Shown here: piece by piece, positions 8,991-18,506 of the stretch
How positions within the stretch are numbered: the stretch's first letter is position 1
How the letters are laid out: the number at the start of each line of letters is the position of its first letter
Assembly: GCA_963695805.1 (NCBI GenBank)
Contig: CAVOHV010000002.1
Span: forward strand, 310,001-374,000
Direction: 5' to 3'
Source: DASUPK01 sp963695805
GTDB taxonomy: Bacteria; Actinomycetota; Thermoleophilia; Solirubrobacterales; 70-9
DNA length: 64,000 nucleotides
Translations under genes and position numbers: made by a program
The notes under the pieces: model-generated
Told to the model about the DNA's origin: nothing
The model's database searches: none
Seen by the model: only the letters and a program-made list of their open reading frames with translations

Positions 8991-9923
8991 ATGGCTACAC
9001 GTAAGGAAGTAAAGAACCGCATTGCCTCCGTCAAGAACGTGCAGACGATCACCCGCGCTTTTGAGCTGGTTGCCGCCGCCCGCCTGCGGCGGGCCGAGCA
9101 GCGCATCGACGCCCTACGTCCCTACGCCCGCGAGCTGCGCAGGATGACCCGGCAGGTCGCCGAGGCGGCCGGGGTGGAGGCGCGCAACCTCCCGGTACTT
9201 CAGGAGCACGACGAGCAAAAGACGGTCGGGATCCTGCTGGTCACCGGCGACCGCGGCCTGGCCGGCTCGTTCAATTCGCAGATCATCCGGGCCGGGGCGC
9301 AGCTTCAGCGCGAGCTCTCCCGGGAGGGCAAGGAGGTCCGCTTTTCGGTCGTGGGGCGCCGCGGCGTCTCGACTATGCGCTTCCGAGGCGAGGACCTGCA
9401 CGGGGAGTACGTCGGCTTCACCGACCGCCCCGCCTTCGCGAACGCGAGGGAGATCGCCGACGCGCTGATCGCCTCCTACGTCGACAAGGACCTGAACCGG
9501 GTCGACCTGATCTACAACCGCTACGTCTCGCCGCTTACCCAGTACGTGCGGCGGCAGACGCTGCTCCCGGTTCAGCAGGCCGACGTCTTCGGCGAGGGGG
9601 TGGGGGAGCTCAGCCCCGATGAGGACGAGGACCTGGACCAGGAGCTGGTGGAGGCTCACCGCAAGGCGCTGTGGGATTACGAGCCCGAGCCCGAGGAGCT
9701 GCTCGGCGAGCTGATCCCCGAATATGCCCAGCTCAACGTGTACCGGGCACTGCTCGAGTCGACAGCGTCGGAGCACGGCGCGCGGATGACGGCGATGCGG
9801 AATGCGGCGGACAACGCCAAGGAGGTGATCTCGGACCTCACCCTGGAGATGAACCGGGTCCGTCAGGCCGAGATCACCCAGGAGATCCTCGAGGTCGTCG
9901 CCGGAGCCGAGGGCGTGAGCTAA
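8991..9923 (+). CDS. atpG: ATP synthase F1 subunit gamma
   Basis: 310 residues. The N-terminal helix of the rotor shaft (KNRIASVKNVQTITRAFELV) and the C-terminal helix (MTAMRNAADNAKEVISDLTL) form the coiled-coil that turns inside alpha3beta3. The middle Rossmann-like domain includes LLVTGDRGLAGSFNSQIIR. There is an extra acidic stretch around residues 195-225 (ELSPDEDEDLDQELVE), making it a little longer than the typical 285-300. No clear Shine-Dalgarno sequence precedes the ATG, because the inverted-repeat arm ends 3 bp upstream. Translation may therefore depend on that structure. Confidence 0.96.
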   Translation: MATRKEVKNRIASVKNVQTITRAFELVAAARLRRAEQRIDALRPYARELRRMTRQVAEAAGVEARNLPVLQEHDEQKTVGILLVTGDRGLAGSFNSQIIRAGAQLQRELSREGKEVRFSVVGRRGVSTMRFRGEDLHGEYVGFTDRPAFANAREIADALIASYVDKDLNRVDLIYNRYVSPLTQYVRRQTLLPVQQADVFGEGVGELSPDEDEDLDQELVEAHRKALWDYEPEPEELLGELIPEYAQLNVYRALLESTASEHGARMTAMRNAADNAKEVISDLTLEMNRVRQAEITQEILEVVAGAEGVS

Positions 9924-9930
9924 TCAAACT

Positions 9931-9960
9931 AAACGGGTTGCGCCTGCGGCGCACCCTCGC
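9931..9960 (+). repeat. Dispersed hairpin repeat, copy 1 (between atpG and atpD)
   Basis: The 30 bp runs AAACGGGTT, then a GCGCC-TGC-GGCGC hairpin, then ACCCTCGC. A copy at 54775-54804 differs only in the hairpin loop, and an inverted copy at 37961-38001 keeps the flanks with a compensated stem. This copy ends 18 bp before the atpD ATG. Confidence 0.7.
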
Positions 9961-9977
9961 GTCATCGAAGGAGACGA

Positions 9978-11534
9978 ATGGCTGACAACGGAGACAAGAA
10001 TGGAAAGGTGGGCACCGTCGAGCAGGTGACGGGCGTCGTCATCGACGTCGCCTTTCCCGACCACATCCCGGAGATCTTCCACGCGCTGGAGATCGACGTG
10101 CCGCCCGAGGGAGGGCGAACCGAGGGAAGGCTGGTCTGCGAAGTGCAGCAGCACCTCGGCGACGATCGCGTCCGGGCGATCGCCATGGACGCGACCGACG
10201 GCGTCAAGCGTGGCGACAAGGTGCTCGACACCGGGGGGCCGATCACGGTTCCTGTCGGCAACCAGACGCTGGGTCGCATCTTCAACCTGCTGGGTGAGAC
10301 GATCGACGAGGGCCCGGAGCTCACAGACGGGGAGCGCTGGCCGATTCACCGCCCTGCCCCCGAGGTCGAGGACCTCGTCCCTTCGCAGGAGTTGCTGGAG
10401 ACCGGGATCAAGGTCGTGGACCTGCTGGCTCCCTACGCCAAGGGCGGCAAGGTCGGCCTGTTCGGCGGCGCAGGCGTGGGCAAGACGGTTCTGATCCAGG
10501 AGCTGATCCGCTCCATCGCGGAGGAGCACGAGGGCCTATCCGCGTTCTGCGGTGTCGGCGAGCGCTCGCGCGAGGGCAACGACCTCTGGCTCGAGATGAA
10601 GGAGTCCGGCGTCATCGACAAGACCATGTTGGTCTTCGGTCAGATGAACGAGCCGCCGGGCGCGCGCCTGCGCGTCGCCCTCTCCGGCCTGACCATGGCG
10701 GAGTACTTCCGCCAGCAGGGCGGCCAGGACGTGCTGCTCTTCATCGACAACATCTTCCGGTTCGTCCAGGCGGGCTCCGAGGTCTCGGCGCTGCTCGGCC
10801 GAATACCTTCCGCTGTCGGCTACCAGCCGACCCTCGAGACGGAGATGGGTCAGCTCCAGGAGCGGATCACCTCCACGCGCGAGGGATCGGTGACCTCCAT
10901 CCAGGCGATCTACGTGCCCGCGGACGACCTGACGGATCCGGCGCCGGCATCCGTGTTCGCTCACCTCAACGCGACCACCACGCTGACGCGGTCTCTGGTG
11001 GAGCAGGGGATCTACCCGGCGGTCGATCCGCTCGACTCCACCTCGACGATCCTCAAGCCGGAGATCCTCGGCGACGAGCACTACAACACGGCGACGCGGG
11101 TCCAGGAAACGCTGCAGCGCTATCGCGAACTGCAGGACATCATCGCGATCCTCGGGATCGACGAGCTCTCCGACGCCGACAAGCAGACGGTCTCGAGGGC
11201 GCGGAAGATCCAGCGCTTCCTCTCGCAGCCGTTCTTCGTCGCCTCCCAGTTCACGGGTCGTGACGGCGAGTACGTGCCGGTCGCCGAGACCGTCCGCGGC
11301 TTCAAGGAGATCGTCGACGGGGAGCACGACGACATCCCGGAGCGCGCCTTCTACATGCAGGGCCCGATCGACCAGGTGCTGGATGCGTCCAAGAAGATGC
11401 AGGCCGAGGAGCCCGAGCAGTCCGCTCAGGCCGAGTCTGACGAGCAGGAAGCCAAGTCAGAACAGGAGGCCCGGGGGGCCGAGCGAACCGAGGACCAGGA
11501 TCAGGGCGAGCAGGCGGAGGACGAGGCGGCTTAA
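9978..11534 (+). CDS. atpD: ATP synthase F1 subunit beta
   Basis: 518 residues, the catalytic subunit. The P-loop GGAGVGKTVLIQELIR is near residue 163; the catalytic glutamate region reads GVGERSREGNDLWLEMKESG; the DELSEED-like lever reads GIDELSDADK. The N-terminal barrel begins VGTVEQVTGVVIDVAFPDHI. After the normal end (VLDASKKMQAE) there is a tail of about 40 residues made almost wholly of Glu, Gln, Asp and Ala, paralleling the acidic tail on alpha. AGGAG precedes the ATG. It is downstream of the dispersed repeat. Confidence 0.97.
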   Translation: MADNGDKNGKVGTVEQVTGVVIDVAFPDHIPEIFHALEIDVPPEGGRTEGRLVCEVQQHLGDDRVRAIAMDATDGVKRGDKVLDTGGPITVPVGNQTLGRIFNLLGETIDEGPELTDGERWPIHRPAPEVEDLVPSQELLETGIKVVDLLAPYAKGGKVGLFGGAGVGKTVLIQELIRSIAEEHEGLSAFCGVGERSREGNDLWLEMKESGVIDKTMLVFGQMNEPPGARLRVALSGLTMAEYFRQQGGQDVLLFIDNIFRFVQAGSEVSALLGRIPSAVGYQPTLETEMGQLQERITSTREGSVTSIQAIYVPADDLTDPAPASVFAHLNATTTLTRSLVEQGIYPAVDPLDSTSTILKPEILGDEHYNTATRVQETLQRYRELQDIIAILGIDELSDADKQTVSRARKIQRFLSQPFFVASQFTGRDGEYVPVAETVRGFKEIVDGEHDDIPERAFYMQGPIDQVLDASKKMQAEEPEQSAQAESDEQEAKSEQEARGAERTEDQDQGEQAEDEAA

Positions 11535-11548
11535 TCGCCTGAATCGCC

Positions 11549-11965
11549 ATGGCCGAGCACAACGTCGAGGTCCGCCTGCTCACCCCGGAGGGTGAGGTCT
11601 TCACCGGGGAGGTGGAGCAGGTCTCCACCCGGACGTCCGTGGGCGAGATCGGCATCCTCGCGAACCACGTGCCCGTGCTGGCGCGCCTGCTGCCGACCGA
11701 GCTGCGGCTGCACATGCCGGACGGCGACATCCGCCGCTGGGCGCAGGCCGAGGGCTGGCTGCAGGTCTTCGCCAACCGCGCCACCGTCCTGGTCGGCGAG
11801 GCGATCCCGCCCGAGAGCCTCGACACGGGGGAGCTACAAAACCGGATCGAGGACGCCGATGCCCGCCTCAGCGAATCCGAGGAAGGTTCCGGCGCCCACA
11901 CTCAGGCGGAGAAGGACAAGGCGCGCGCCGCAGCGTTCCTCGAAGTAGCAGAGTCTCGCTCCTAG
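11549..11965 (+). CDS. atpC: ATP synthase F1 subunit epsilon
   Basis: 138 residues. The N-terminal beta-sandwich reads VRLLTPEGEVFTGEVEQVST and contains the conserved GEIGILANHVPVLARL. The C-terminal helical hairpin (ENRIEDADARLSE-like) can extend and inhibit ATP hydrolysis. It is the last gene of the operon; 67 bp follow before the next start, with no obvious hairpin terminator. Confidence 0.94.
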   Translation: MAEHNVEVRLLTPEGEVFTGEVEQVSTRTSVGEIGILANHVPVLARLLPTELRLHMPDGDIRRWAQAEGWLQVFANRATVLVGEAIPPESLDTGELQNRIEDADARLSESEEGSGAHTQAEKDKARAAAFLEVAESRS

Positions 11966-12032
11966 AGCTTCTCTTGCTGGTCCGGAACATGGCGCCCGCG
12001 GCCGCCGGGCCGCCTGCACCTACGATGCGGCG

Positions 12033-13112
12033 ATGGACGAGCTCGCCCTGGCACAGCGCCTGATCGCCTTCGACACCTCGAACGCCGAGGGTCTGAGGCG
12101 GGCCGCCGAGTTCGTCGGCGGCTGGCTCGAGTCGAACGACATCGAGGCGAAGCAGACCGAGGCCCGCGGGCTGCCGGTGACGAAGGCCGAGGTGGGTCCG
12201 CCCGACGTGCCCACCCTCGTCCTGCACGGCCACCTGGACGTGGTGCCCGGTGGCCGCGACCAGTTCGAGCCCCGGATCGACGGCGACCGCCTCTACGGCC
12301 GGGGCTCCTACGACATGAAGGGTGCTCTGGCTGTGATGCTGACCGTTCTCCACGACCTCCGCGACCAGGAGGACGTGCGCCTGCGCCTCGGGATCGTCTC
12401 GGACGAGGAGTCAGAGGAGGAGGAGAACCGCGGCTCGGATGCGCTGGTCGCGAGCGGCTTCATCGGCGACTTCGCGATCACCGGCGAGCCGACCAACCTC
12501 CAGGTCGGCGTGCAGGCCAAGGGGGTGCTGGCGATGCGGCTGCGGGTTCGGGGGCGCTCGGCCCACGGAGCCACGCCGTGGCTCGGCGATAACGCTGTCG
12601 TTAAGGCAGTCGAGGTATTCAGGGGCATCGAGTCGCTACCGTTTGCACGCCACAGCTCGGCCCTGTTCGACCGCCCCTCCATCAACCTCGGTCGGATCTT
12701 GGGCGGCGACGCCCTGAACAAAGTGCCCGACACCTGCGTCATAGACGTCGATATCCGCTTCCTGCCCGATCAGGATCCCGACGAGATCCTGGAGCAGGTC
12801 GGCGGCCTGACGGACACCGAGGTGCTCGCCACCTTCCGGCGCCCCCCCGCCGTGGTTGAGGCGGACTCTCCCTACGTGGTTGGGCTCTGTGAGGCCGCCT
12901 CGCCGCATCACCCCGAGCAGGTGATGAGCGTCGGGCGGGACGGGGCATCCGACGCGGTCTCCTTTATCGCCGCCGGGGTGCCCGCTGTCGAGTTCGGGCC
13001 GATCGGCGACGGCCACCACGGGCCCGCTGAGTGGGTGTCGGTCTCCTCGTTGGGGAACTACCGGCAGGCGCTCGAGGGCTTCGTGAGGAGCTTCCCGGAG
13101 ATGGCACCGTGA
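12033..13112 (+). CDS. M20-family zinc peptidase/deacylase (ArgE/DapE-like)
   Basis: 359 residues. The metal-binding motifs of the family are present: HGHLDVVPG near residue 67 (His ligand and catalytic Asp), the bridging Asp in GRGSYDMKGALAVML near 93, the catalytic Glu pair in SDEESEEEENRG near 130, a Glu ligand in AITGEPTNLQ, and the last His in GDGHHGPAEW. A dimerisation (lid) domain lies between (RGRSAHGATPWLGDNAV). Such enzymes hydrolyse N-acyl amino acids, for example N-succinyl-diaminopimelate for lysine and peptidoglycan or N-acetylornithine. The substrate cannot be decided here. The stop overlaps the next gene (GTGA). Confidence 0.85.
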   Translation: MDELALAQRLIAFDTSNAEGLRRAAEFVGGWLESNDIEAKQTEARGLPVTKAEVGPPDVPTLVLHGHLDVVPGGRDQFEPRIDGDRLYGRGSYDMKGALAVMLTVLHDLRDQEDVRLRLGIVSDEESEEEENRGSDALVASGFIGDFAITGEPTNLQVGVQAKGVLAMRLRVRGRSAHGATPWLGDNAVVKAVEVFRGIESLPFARHSSALFDRPSINLGRILGGDALNKVPDTCVIDVDIRFLPDQDPDEILEQVGGLTDTEVLATFRRPPAVVEADSPYVVGLCEAASPHHPEQVMSVGRDGASDAVSFIAAGVPAVEFGPIGDGHHGPAEWVSVSSLGNYRQALEGFVRSFPEMAP

Positions 13113-15088
13113 GCCCTGAGCGCGAGGGTGGAAACGGCCAGGGCGACGAGCCGCAGCGCCCGGATGAGCCGCAGCGCCCGGATGAGACGCAGGAGTTCAA
13201 CCTGGACGATGAGCTCCGCGAGGACGCGGACCAGGAGCCCCGAGACGAGCAGGAGCCCGACGAGGGCGTCGGCGATCAGGAGCCCGATGAGGGCGATCTG
13301 GAGGACGGGGACGTCGACGAGGAGGAGGAGGTCGACGAGGAGCTTGGGGAGGAGCTCGACGAGGACCTGGACGAGGACGTAGACGGCGACGAGGAGGATG
13401 CCGAGCTCCCCGATGAGGAGAGGCTCTCCGAGGTCGTCTCGGCGGAAACCCAGGAGTGGGAGGGTCTCGAGGCCGCCGAGGCATCGGCCGACGAGCCCAC
13501 GGTCATCCAGAAAGCCGGCTCGGCAATCACCTCGAGCTTCGAGAAGGTCGGCTCGGCGACGACCTCTGGCTTCAAGGCGGTCCGGCGGCACGTCCGCTTC
13601 CCGGTCTGGCTGCGCTTCCTGACGGCGTCGTTCGTGATCGTCGCTTCGGTCGCGGGGGCCACCTCGGCCAGCCTGATCCTCTACCTGTCCGACATCGCCA
13701 ACGCGCTCCGGAATCACAGCGCGATCGAAGGAGTCGATCCTTTCCTGACCAGGACGACGAGCTCCGGGGCGCAGACGATCCTGATCATCGGCTCCGACAA
13801 GCGCAACCAGGAGATCAGCGGCAAGTTCGGCCTCTCGGACACGACGATGCTCCTCCGGCTCGACCCGGACCGCGACGCGATCGCCCTGCTCTCCCTGCCG
13901 CGCGATCTCAAGGTCTCCATTCCCAACGTCGGGACCGACAAGCTCAACGCCGCTTACTCGTTCGGCGGCCCGAAGCTCACCCTCCAGACCGTCAAGCAGC
14001 TGACCGGGCTGCAGATCAACCATCTCGTGAACGTCGACTTCACCGGCTTCGCCCGCGCCGTCAATGCGATCGGCTGCGTCTATGTCGACGTCGACCACCG
14101 CTACTTTCACCAGAACGGCCCGTACGCGAGCTCCTCCGACTACGCCGAGATCAACCTGCAGCCGGGCTACCAGGCGCTCTGCGGGTTCGACGCGCTCTCC
14201 TTCGCGCGCTACCGGCACACCGACAACGACATCGTGCGGGCGGCGCGGCAACAGGCCTTCCTGCGCGAGGCCCGCGCCAAGGTCCCACCCGAGCGCCTGA
14301 TCGAGGACCGCAAGAAGCTGGTCAAGATCTTCACGACCTATACGTCCTCCGATATCGGCTCGGCAGAGGAGATGCTGCGCGTGCTCCGGCTGTTCTTCGA
14401 CCTCCGCGCGGCGCAGATCAAGGAGATCCATTTCGAGGGGCACCTCGGGCCCTCATACGTCACCGCCTCACACGGTGAGATCAAGACGGCGGTCGATCAG
14501 TTCCTGGGCAGCGAGAGCACGCCCGGTCCCCAGGGCTCGACCGCGAAGCCCGACCAGAAGGTGATTCCCGAGGAAGCGCCTGACGCCACGAAGTCCACCC
14601 CGGCGTCGAAGAAGAAGTCGGCCGTGGCGCAGACGGATCTGGTCCGGACCAGCTACGGCAAGCAACTGGCCCAGGGGATCAAGGACCGCAAGCTCAAGGT
14701 CCCGATCTACTACCCGACCCAGCTCGAGGTCGGCAGCGACTACGCGCAGAAGCCCCGCGCCTACAAGATCAACGGCAAGGGGGACCAGTCGCCGCCTCAC
14801 TCCGAGAGGGCGGCCTACAAGTGGGTGTTCTCGCTGCCCACGATCGGCGACTACTACGGCTTCGAGGGCACCCGCTGGAAGGACCCGCCGATCCTCGACA
14901 ACCCGACCGACGAGAGGACGATCGGGGACCGTGACTACAAGCTCTTCTACGACGGAGATCGCCTGCGCATGGTGGGCTGGCAGACCGACCAGGGCTCGTT
15001 CTGGCTCTCGAACTCATTCATCGAGACGGTCCCGAACGAGGACATGCTGAAGATTGCCCAGAGCTTCCGCCAGCTCCCCGGCACGTAG
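13109..15088 (+). CDS. LytR-CpsA-Psr (LCP) family cell-wall ligase with long acidic N-terminus
   Basis: 659 residues from a GTG that overlaps the upstream stop. About the first 145 residues are cytoplasmic and extremely acidic (runs of Glu and Asp). A membrane helix follows near 161-194. The LCP domain then begins TILIIGSDKRN and includes the signature LSDTTMLLRLDPDRDAIALL, SLPRDLKVSIP and the arginine motif FDALSFARYRHTDNDIVRAA. LCP enzymes move glycopolymers from the lipid carrier to peptidoglycan outside the membrane. A C-terminal domain of about 190 residues (from about 455) has no recognised family. The gene sits with sugar-nucleotide genes and agrees with the WecA-like enzyme at the window start. 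Confidence 0.9.
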   Translation: MSPEREGGNGQGDEPQRPDEPQRPDETQEFNLDDELREDADQEPRDEQEPDEGVGDQEPDEGDLEDGDVDEEEEVDEELGEELDEDLDEDVDGDEEDAELPDEERLSEVVSAETQEWEGLEAAEASADEPTVIQKAGSAITSSFEKVGSATTSGFKAVRRHVRFPVWLRFLTASFVIVASVAGATSASLILYLSDIANALRNHSAIEGVDPFLTRTTSSGAQTILIIGSDKRNQEISGKFGLSDTTMLLRLDPDRDAIALLSLPRDLKVSIPNVGTDKLNAAYSFGGPKLTLQTVKQLTGLQINHLVNVDFTGFARAVNAIGCVYVDVDHRYFHQNGPYASSSDYAEINLQPGYQALCGFDALSFARYRHTDNDIVRAARQQAFLREARAKVPPERLIEDRKKLVKIFTTYTSSDIGSAEEMLRVLRLFFDLRAAQIKEIHFEGHLGPSYVTASHGEIKTAVDQFLGSESTPGPQGSTAKPDQKVIPEEAPDATKSTPASKKKSAVAQTDLVRTSYGKQLAQGIKDRKLKVPIYYPTQLEVGSDYAQKPRAYKINGKGDQSPPHSERAAYKWVFSLPTIGDYYGFEGTRWKDPPILDNPTDERTIGDRDYKLFYDGDRLRMVGWQTDQGSFWLSNSFIETVPNEDMLKIAQSFRQLPGT

Positions 15089-15124
15089 CCAGGCGATCTC
15101 CGCGATTATCCCTGGGAGGAGAGA

Positions 15125-16429
15125 GTGAGCGAGAAGGAACCGATCGGGATTGTCGGAGCCGGGTGGGTCGGCCTGGTCACCGCTGCCTGCTTCGCAGAGC
15201 TCGGCCACCGGGTCGTGGTGCGCGAGATCGTCCCCGAGAAGGTGGAGTCGCTCGAGCGCGGCGAGGTGCCGTTCCACGAGCCGGCCCTGCCCGAGCTGGT
15301 CGAGCGCAACCGCGAGCGGCTCGTCTTCACCACCGATATGGCAAAGCTCCTCGACGGCCGGCGCCTGCTCTTCATCTGCGTCCAGACCCCGCCCACCTAC
15401 TCGGGCGATGCCGACCTCTCGGCGGTCCACCAGGCCGTCGAGGAGATCGGCGAGCCGGACGGGAGGGCTCTGGTCATGAAGAGCACCGTGCCCGTGGGTA
15501 CCGGGCGGGCGATCAGGCGGGAGGCGCCGGATCTCGCCTATGTCTCCTGCCCCGAGTTCCTCAAGGAGGGCACCGCGGTCAAGGACTTTCTGGAGCCCGA
15601 CCGGGTCGTGATCGGTGCCGACGCCGAGGACGACTGGGCGGCCGATGCGATTGAGGCTGTCTACGAGCCCCTCGGTGCGCCCATTGTGCGCACAGACCTC
15701 TCGAGCGCCGAGATGATCAAGCTCGCCTCGAATGCCTACCTGGCCACCAAGATCAGCTTCATCAACGAGATCGCGAATGTCTGCGACGAGGTGGGCGCCG
15801 ACGTCACGGAGGTCGCGCGGGGCATGGGCCTGGATCCGCGGATCGGGTCGCGGTTTCTGAACGCCGGGCTCGGCTTCGGCGGGAGTTGTTTCCCGAAGGA
15901 CACCCAGGCGCTCAAGATCCTCGCCGGCAACTCGGGCTACCACTTCCAGCTGCTCAACTCGGTGATCGAGGTGAACGAGCTGCAGAAGCGCCGGGTGATG
16001 GCGAAGCTCTCGAAGCACCTCGATTCGCTGGTGGGCAAGCGGGTCGCCCTCCTCGGCCTCGCCTTCAAGCCTGACACCGACGACATGCGGGAGGCCTCGA
16101 GCCTGGTCCTGGCGGCCCGCCTGGAGGGAGAGGGGGCTGGGGTGGTCGCCTTCGATCCGGTTGCGCAGGAGCGCGCCGGTGAGCTGCTGCACGGCGTCGA
16201 GATGGCCGACTCGGCGATGGATGCGCTCCAGGGCGCCGACGCGGCGGTGCTGGTCACGGAGTGGCCCGAGTTTGCCGAGCTCGACTGGCCCGAGGTGGCC
16301 AAGCGAATGGCGAATCCGCTGCTCGTCGACGGCCGCAACTTCCTCGACCCCAAGCTCGTGCGCGACGCCGGCATCACCTACGAGGCCATCGGTCGCCCGA
16401 GCGCGGGCGACCGCTCCGTGGTGGGTTGA
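15125..16429 (+). CDS. UDP-glucose/GDP-mannose-type 6-dehydrogenase
   Basis: 434 residues. The N-terminal NAD-binding fold reads IGIVGAGWVGLVTAACFAEL; the catalytic cysteine lies in GLGFGGSCFPKDTQALKIL near residue 257; the central helix and C-terminal fold (VALLGLAFKPDTDDMREAS) complete the three-domain family pattern. The enzyme oxidises a nucleotide sugar twice to the uronic acid, most likely UDP-glucose to UDP-glucuronate. It starts at GTG with a GGGAGGAG site. The neighbours on both sides make or attach envelope sugars. Confidence 0.92.
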   Translation: MSEKEPIGIVGAGWVGLVTAACFAELGHRVVVREIVPEKVESLERGEVPFHEPALPELVERNRERLVFTTDMAKLLDGRRLLFICVQTPPTYSGDADLSAVHQAVEEIGEPDGRALVMKSTVPVGTGRAIRREAPDLAYVSCPEFLKEGTAVKDFLEPDRVVIGADAEDDWAADAIEAVYEPLGAPIVRTDLSSAEMIKLASNAYLATKISFINEIANVCDEVGADVTEVARGMGLDPRIGSRFLNAGLGFGGSCFPKDTQALKILAGNSGYHFQLLNSVIEVNELQKRRVMAKLSKHLDSLVGKRVALLGLAFKPDTDDMREASSLVLAARLEGEGAGVVAFDPVAQERAGELLHGVEMADSAMDALQGADAAVLVTEWPEFAELDWPEVAKRMANPLLVDGRNFLDPKLVRDAGITYEAIGRPSAGDRSVVG

Positions 16430-16434
16430 GGGCT

Positions 16435-17508
16435 GTGCAGGCGCTGATCCTGGCGGGCGGAGAGGGGACTCGCCTGCGTCCGCTCACCCACACGGTCCCG
16501 AAGCCTGTTCTGCCCCTGGCCGGCCGGCCGCACATCGCCTATGTAATCGACTGGCTCGTCCGCCACGGCGTTGACGACGTGGTCGTCTCCTGCGGCCACC
16601 TCGCTGAGGGGATGCGCCGCGCAATCGCGGAGCTCGAGCCCGGGGTCGAGATCCGCTACGCCGAGGAGCCCGACGCCCGCGGGACGGCCGGTGCGATTCG
16701 CTTCGCCGAGGACATGCTCGGTGAGCGGTTCCTTGTCCTCAATGGGGACGTGCTCTGCGATCTCGACCTGACCGCGCTGATCGAGCAGCACGAGCGAACC
16801 GGCGCGCGGGCAACGATCGCCCTCTATCCGGTGGACGATCCCTCCGGCTACGGGCTCTGCCATCGCCATGAGGACGGAGAGATCACCGAGTTCCTCGAGA
16901 AACCAAAACCGGAGCAGATCGACACCGACGAGATCAACGCCGGCGCCTATCTGCTGGACCGCTCGGTGCTGGAGCGCATCCCACCGGATCGTGCCGTCTC
17001 CATCGAGCGGGAGGTCTTCCCGGAGCTGATCGGCGACGGCCTCTACGGGATCCGGCTCGAGGGCTACTGGATCGACATCGGGACACCCGAGCGCTTCCTG
17101 GAAGCGAACTGGGACATCCTTGAGCGTCGGGTCGACACCGTCACCGGCGAACGTCTGGACGAGAACGGCTTGCTGGTGGAGGAAGGGGTCGAGATCGGGG
17201 TTCCCGCCAGGTTGGATGGTCCGGCGGTGATTGGGGCGCGCACCGAGATTTCGCCGGGTGCACATCCACGTCCACCGTGTGTACTCGGCCGGAATTGCCG
17301 GATTCGTCCCGGCGCAATGGTTGAACGGTCCGTGCTTCTCGACGATTGCGTGGTTGAGGACGACGCTGTGGTCGTGAACAGCATCCTCGGCTCCGGTGCA
17401 ACGGTCGGGGTCGGAGCGGAACTAGCTGGCGACGTGATCGCGGAGGGTGACCGGGTCGAAAGACCCGGCGCGGCCGCTGAGCGGCGAGCGGACGAGTCCA
17501 CCTCGTGA
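16435..17508 (+). CDS. Sugar-1-phosphate nucleotidyltransferase with C-terminal hexapeptide repeats
   Basis: About 357 residues. The pyrophosphorylase signature LILAGGEGTRLRPLTHTVPK starts at residue 3, the metal Asp is in LVLNGDVLCDLD, and ITEFLEKPK is the sugar-binding loop. The C-terminus holds left-handed beta-helix turns (IGARTEISPG, CVLGRNCRIRPGA). The layout is that of mannose-1-phosphate guanylyltransferase (GMPPB type) or related glucose-1-phosphate enzymes. The start is the GTG 5 bp after the upstream stop, where the conserved motif begins. The next gene encodes a phosphomannose/phosphoglucose isomerase, which supports a GDP-mannose role. Confidence 0.85.
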   Translation: MQALILAGGEGTRLRPLTHTVPKPVLPLAGRPHIAYVIDWLVRHGVDDVVVSCGHLAEGMRRAIAELEPGVEIRYAEEPDARGTAGAIRFAEDMLGERFLVLNGDVLCDLDLTALIEQHERTGARATIALYPVDDPSGYGLCHRHEDGEITEFLEKPKPEQIDTDEINAGAYLLDRSVLERIPPDRAVSIEREVFPELIGDGLYGIRLEGYWIDIGTPERFLEANWDILERRVDTVTGERLDENGLLVEEGVEIGVPARLDGPAVIGARTEISPGAHPRPPCVLGRNCRIRPGAMVERSVLLDDCVVEDDAVVVNSILGSGATVGVGAELAGDVIAEGDRVERPGAAAERRADESTS

Positions 17509-18506
17509 CAGTGATCGGGGGCGACATGCTCGACGCGGTCAGGGCGCTGCCGGAGCACCTGCGCGATGCGCTCTGGCGGATCGAGACCGCTCGGGCGGCG
17601 ACGATGGAGGCGCCGGCGGCGTTCGCCTGCGGCATGGGCGGTTCGGCCATCGGGGGCGACCTGGCCGTGGCGGCCCTCGCCGACCGGCTGACCAAGCCGA
17701 TGATTGTGACGCGCGGCTATGAGCTGCCGACGTGGTCCCCGGCCGGCTCAGCGGTGCTCTGCTCGAGCTACTCGGGCGAGACCGAGGAGACCCTCGCCTG
17801 TTACGCGGCCGCCGAGGCGCTGGGCGCTCAGCGGCTGGTGGCGACGACCGGAGGGGAGCTCGCCGAGGCGGCTCGGGGCGACGGCGTGCCCGTGATCGGA
17901 CTTCCGGCCGGCCTGCAGCCACGGGCGGCGGTCGGCTACATGTTCTGCGTGGCCGCCGAGCTCGCGGCACTGGCGCTGGCCGGGCCTCGCATCAACACCG
18001 AGATCGACGCCGCCGCCTCTCACCTCGGGCAGGGCTTCGATGCCGCCAAGGAGCGCGCCGCGGAGATCGCGGCTGAGATCGGTGATGCCATCCCCGTCAT
18101 CTGGGGTGGGGATCTCACCGCGCCGATCGCCTATCGGTGGAAGAGCCAGGTGAACGAGAACGCGAAGCTCCCGGCCTATTCGGTGGTCCTGCCCGAGGGC
18201 GACCACAACGAGCTGGAGGGCTGGTCGGGCGCGGAGGGCCGGCTCGCCGCGATCCTCCTCGAGGACCGCGACCAGCATCCGCGAGAGCGCAGACGGTTCG
18301 AGCTCACCGCCGAGGCGATCGAGCCCCACGCCGCCGCCGTCATCCGCCTCGAAACCGAGGGGGAGACTCGGACCGAGCGCGTCCTGCACACGGTGATGCT
18401 GGGAGACCTGGTTTCGATCGAGCTCGCCAACGCGAGCGGGGTGGACCCGATGCGGGTCGAGAGCATCGAGTCCTTCAAGCGCGAGCTGGGCCGCCCGGAT
18501 CAGTAG
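17505..18506 (+). CDS. SIS-domain bifunctional phosphoglucose/phosphomannose isomerase
   Basis: 333 residues. Two sugar-isomerase domains are visible: the first around AFACGMGGSAIGGDLAVAAL and CSSYSGETEETLACY, the second after IPVIWGGDLTAPIAYRWKSQ. The motifs NENAKLPAY and LPEGDHNELEGW are typical of the archaeal/actinobacterial PGI/PMI family. It interconverts fructose-6-phosphate with glucose- or mannose-6-phosphate in the cytoplasm. The GTG start overlaps the previous stop (GTGA), so it belongs to the same operon. It ends tail to tail with arfB, overlapping by 7 bp. Confidence 0.88.
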   Translation: MTVIGGDMLDAVRALPEHLRDALWRIETARAATMEAPAAFACGMGGSAIGGDLAVAALADRLTKPMIVTRGYELPTWSPAGSAVLCSSYSGETEETLACYAAAEALGAQRLVATTGGELAEAARGDGVPVIGLPAGLQPRAAVGYMFCVAAELAALALAGPRINTEIDAAASHLGQGFDAAKERAAEIAAEIGDAIPVIWGGDLTAPIAYRWKSQVNENAKLPAYSVVLPEGDHNELEGWSGAEGRLAAILLEDRDQHPRERRRFELTAEAIEPHAAAVIRLETEGETRTERVLHTVMLGDLVSIELANASGVDPMRVESIESFKRELGRPDQ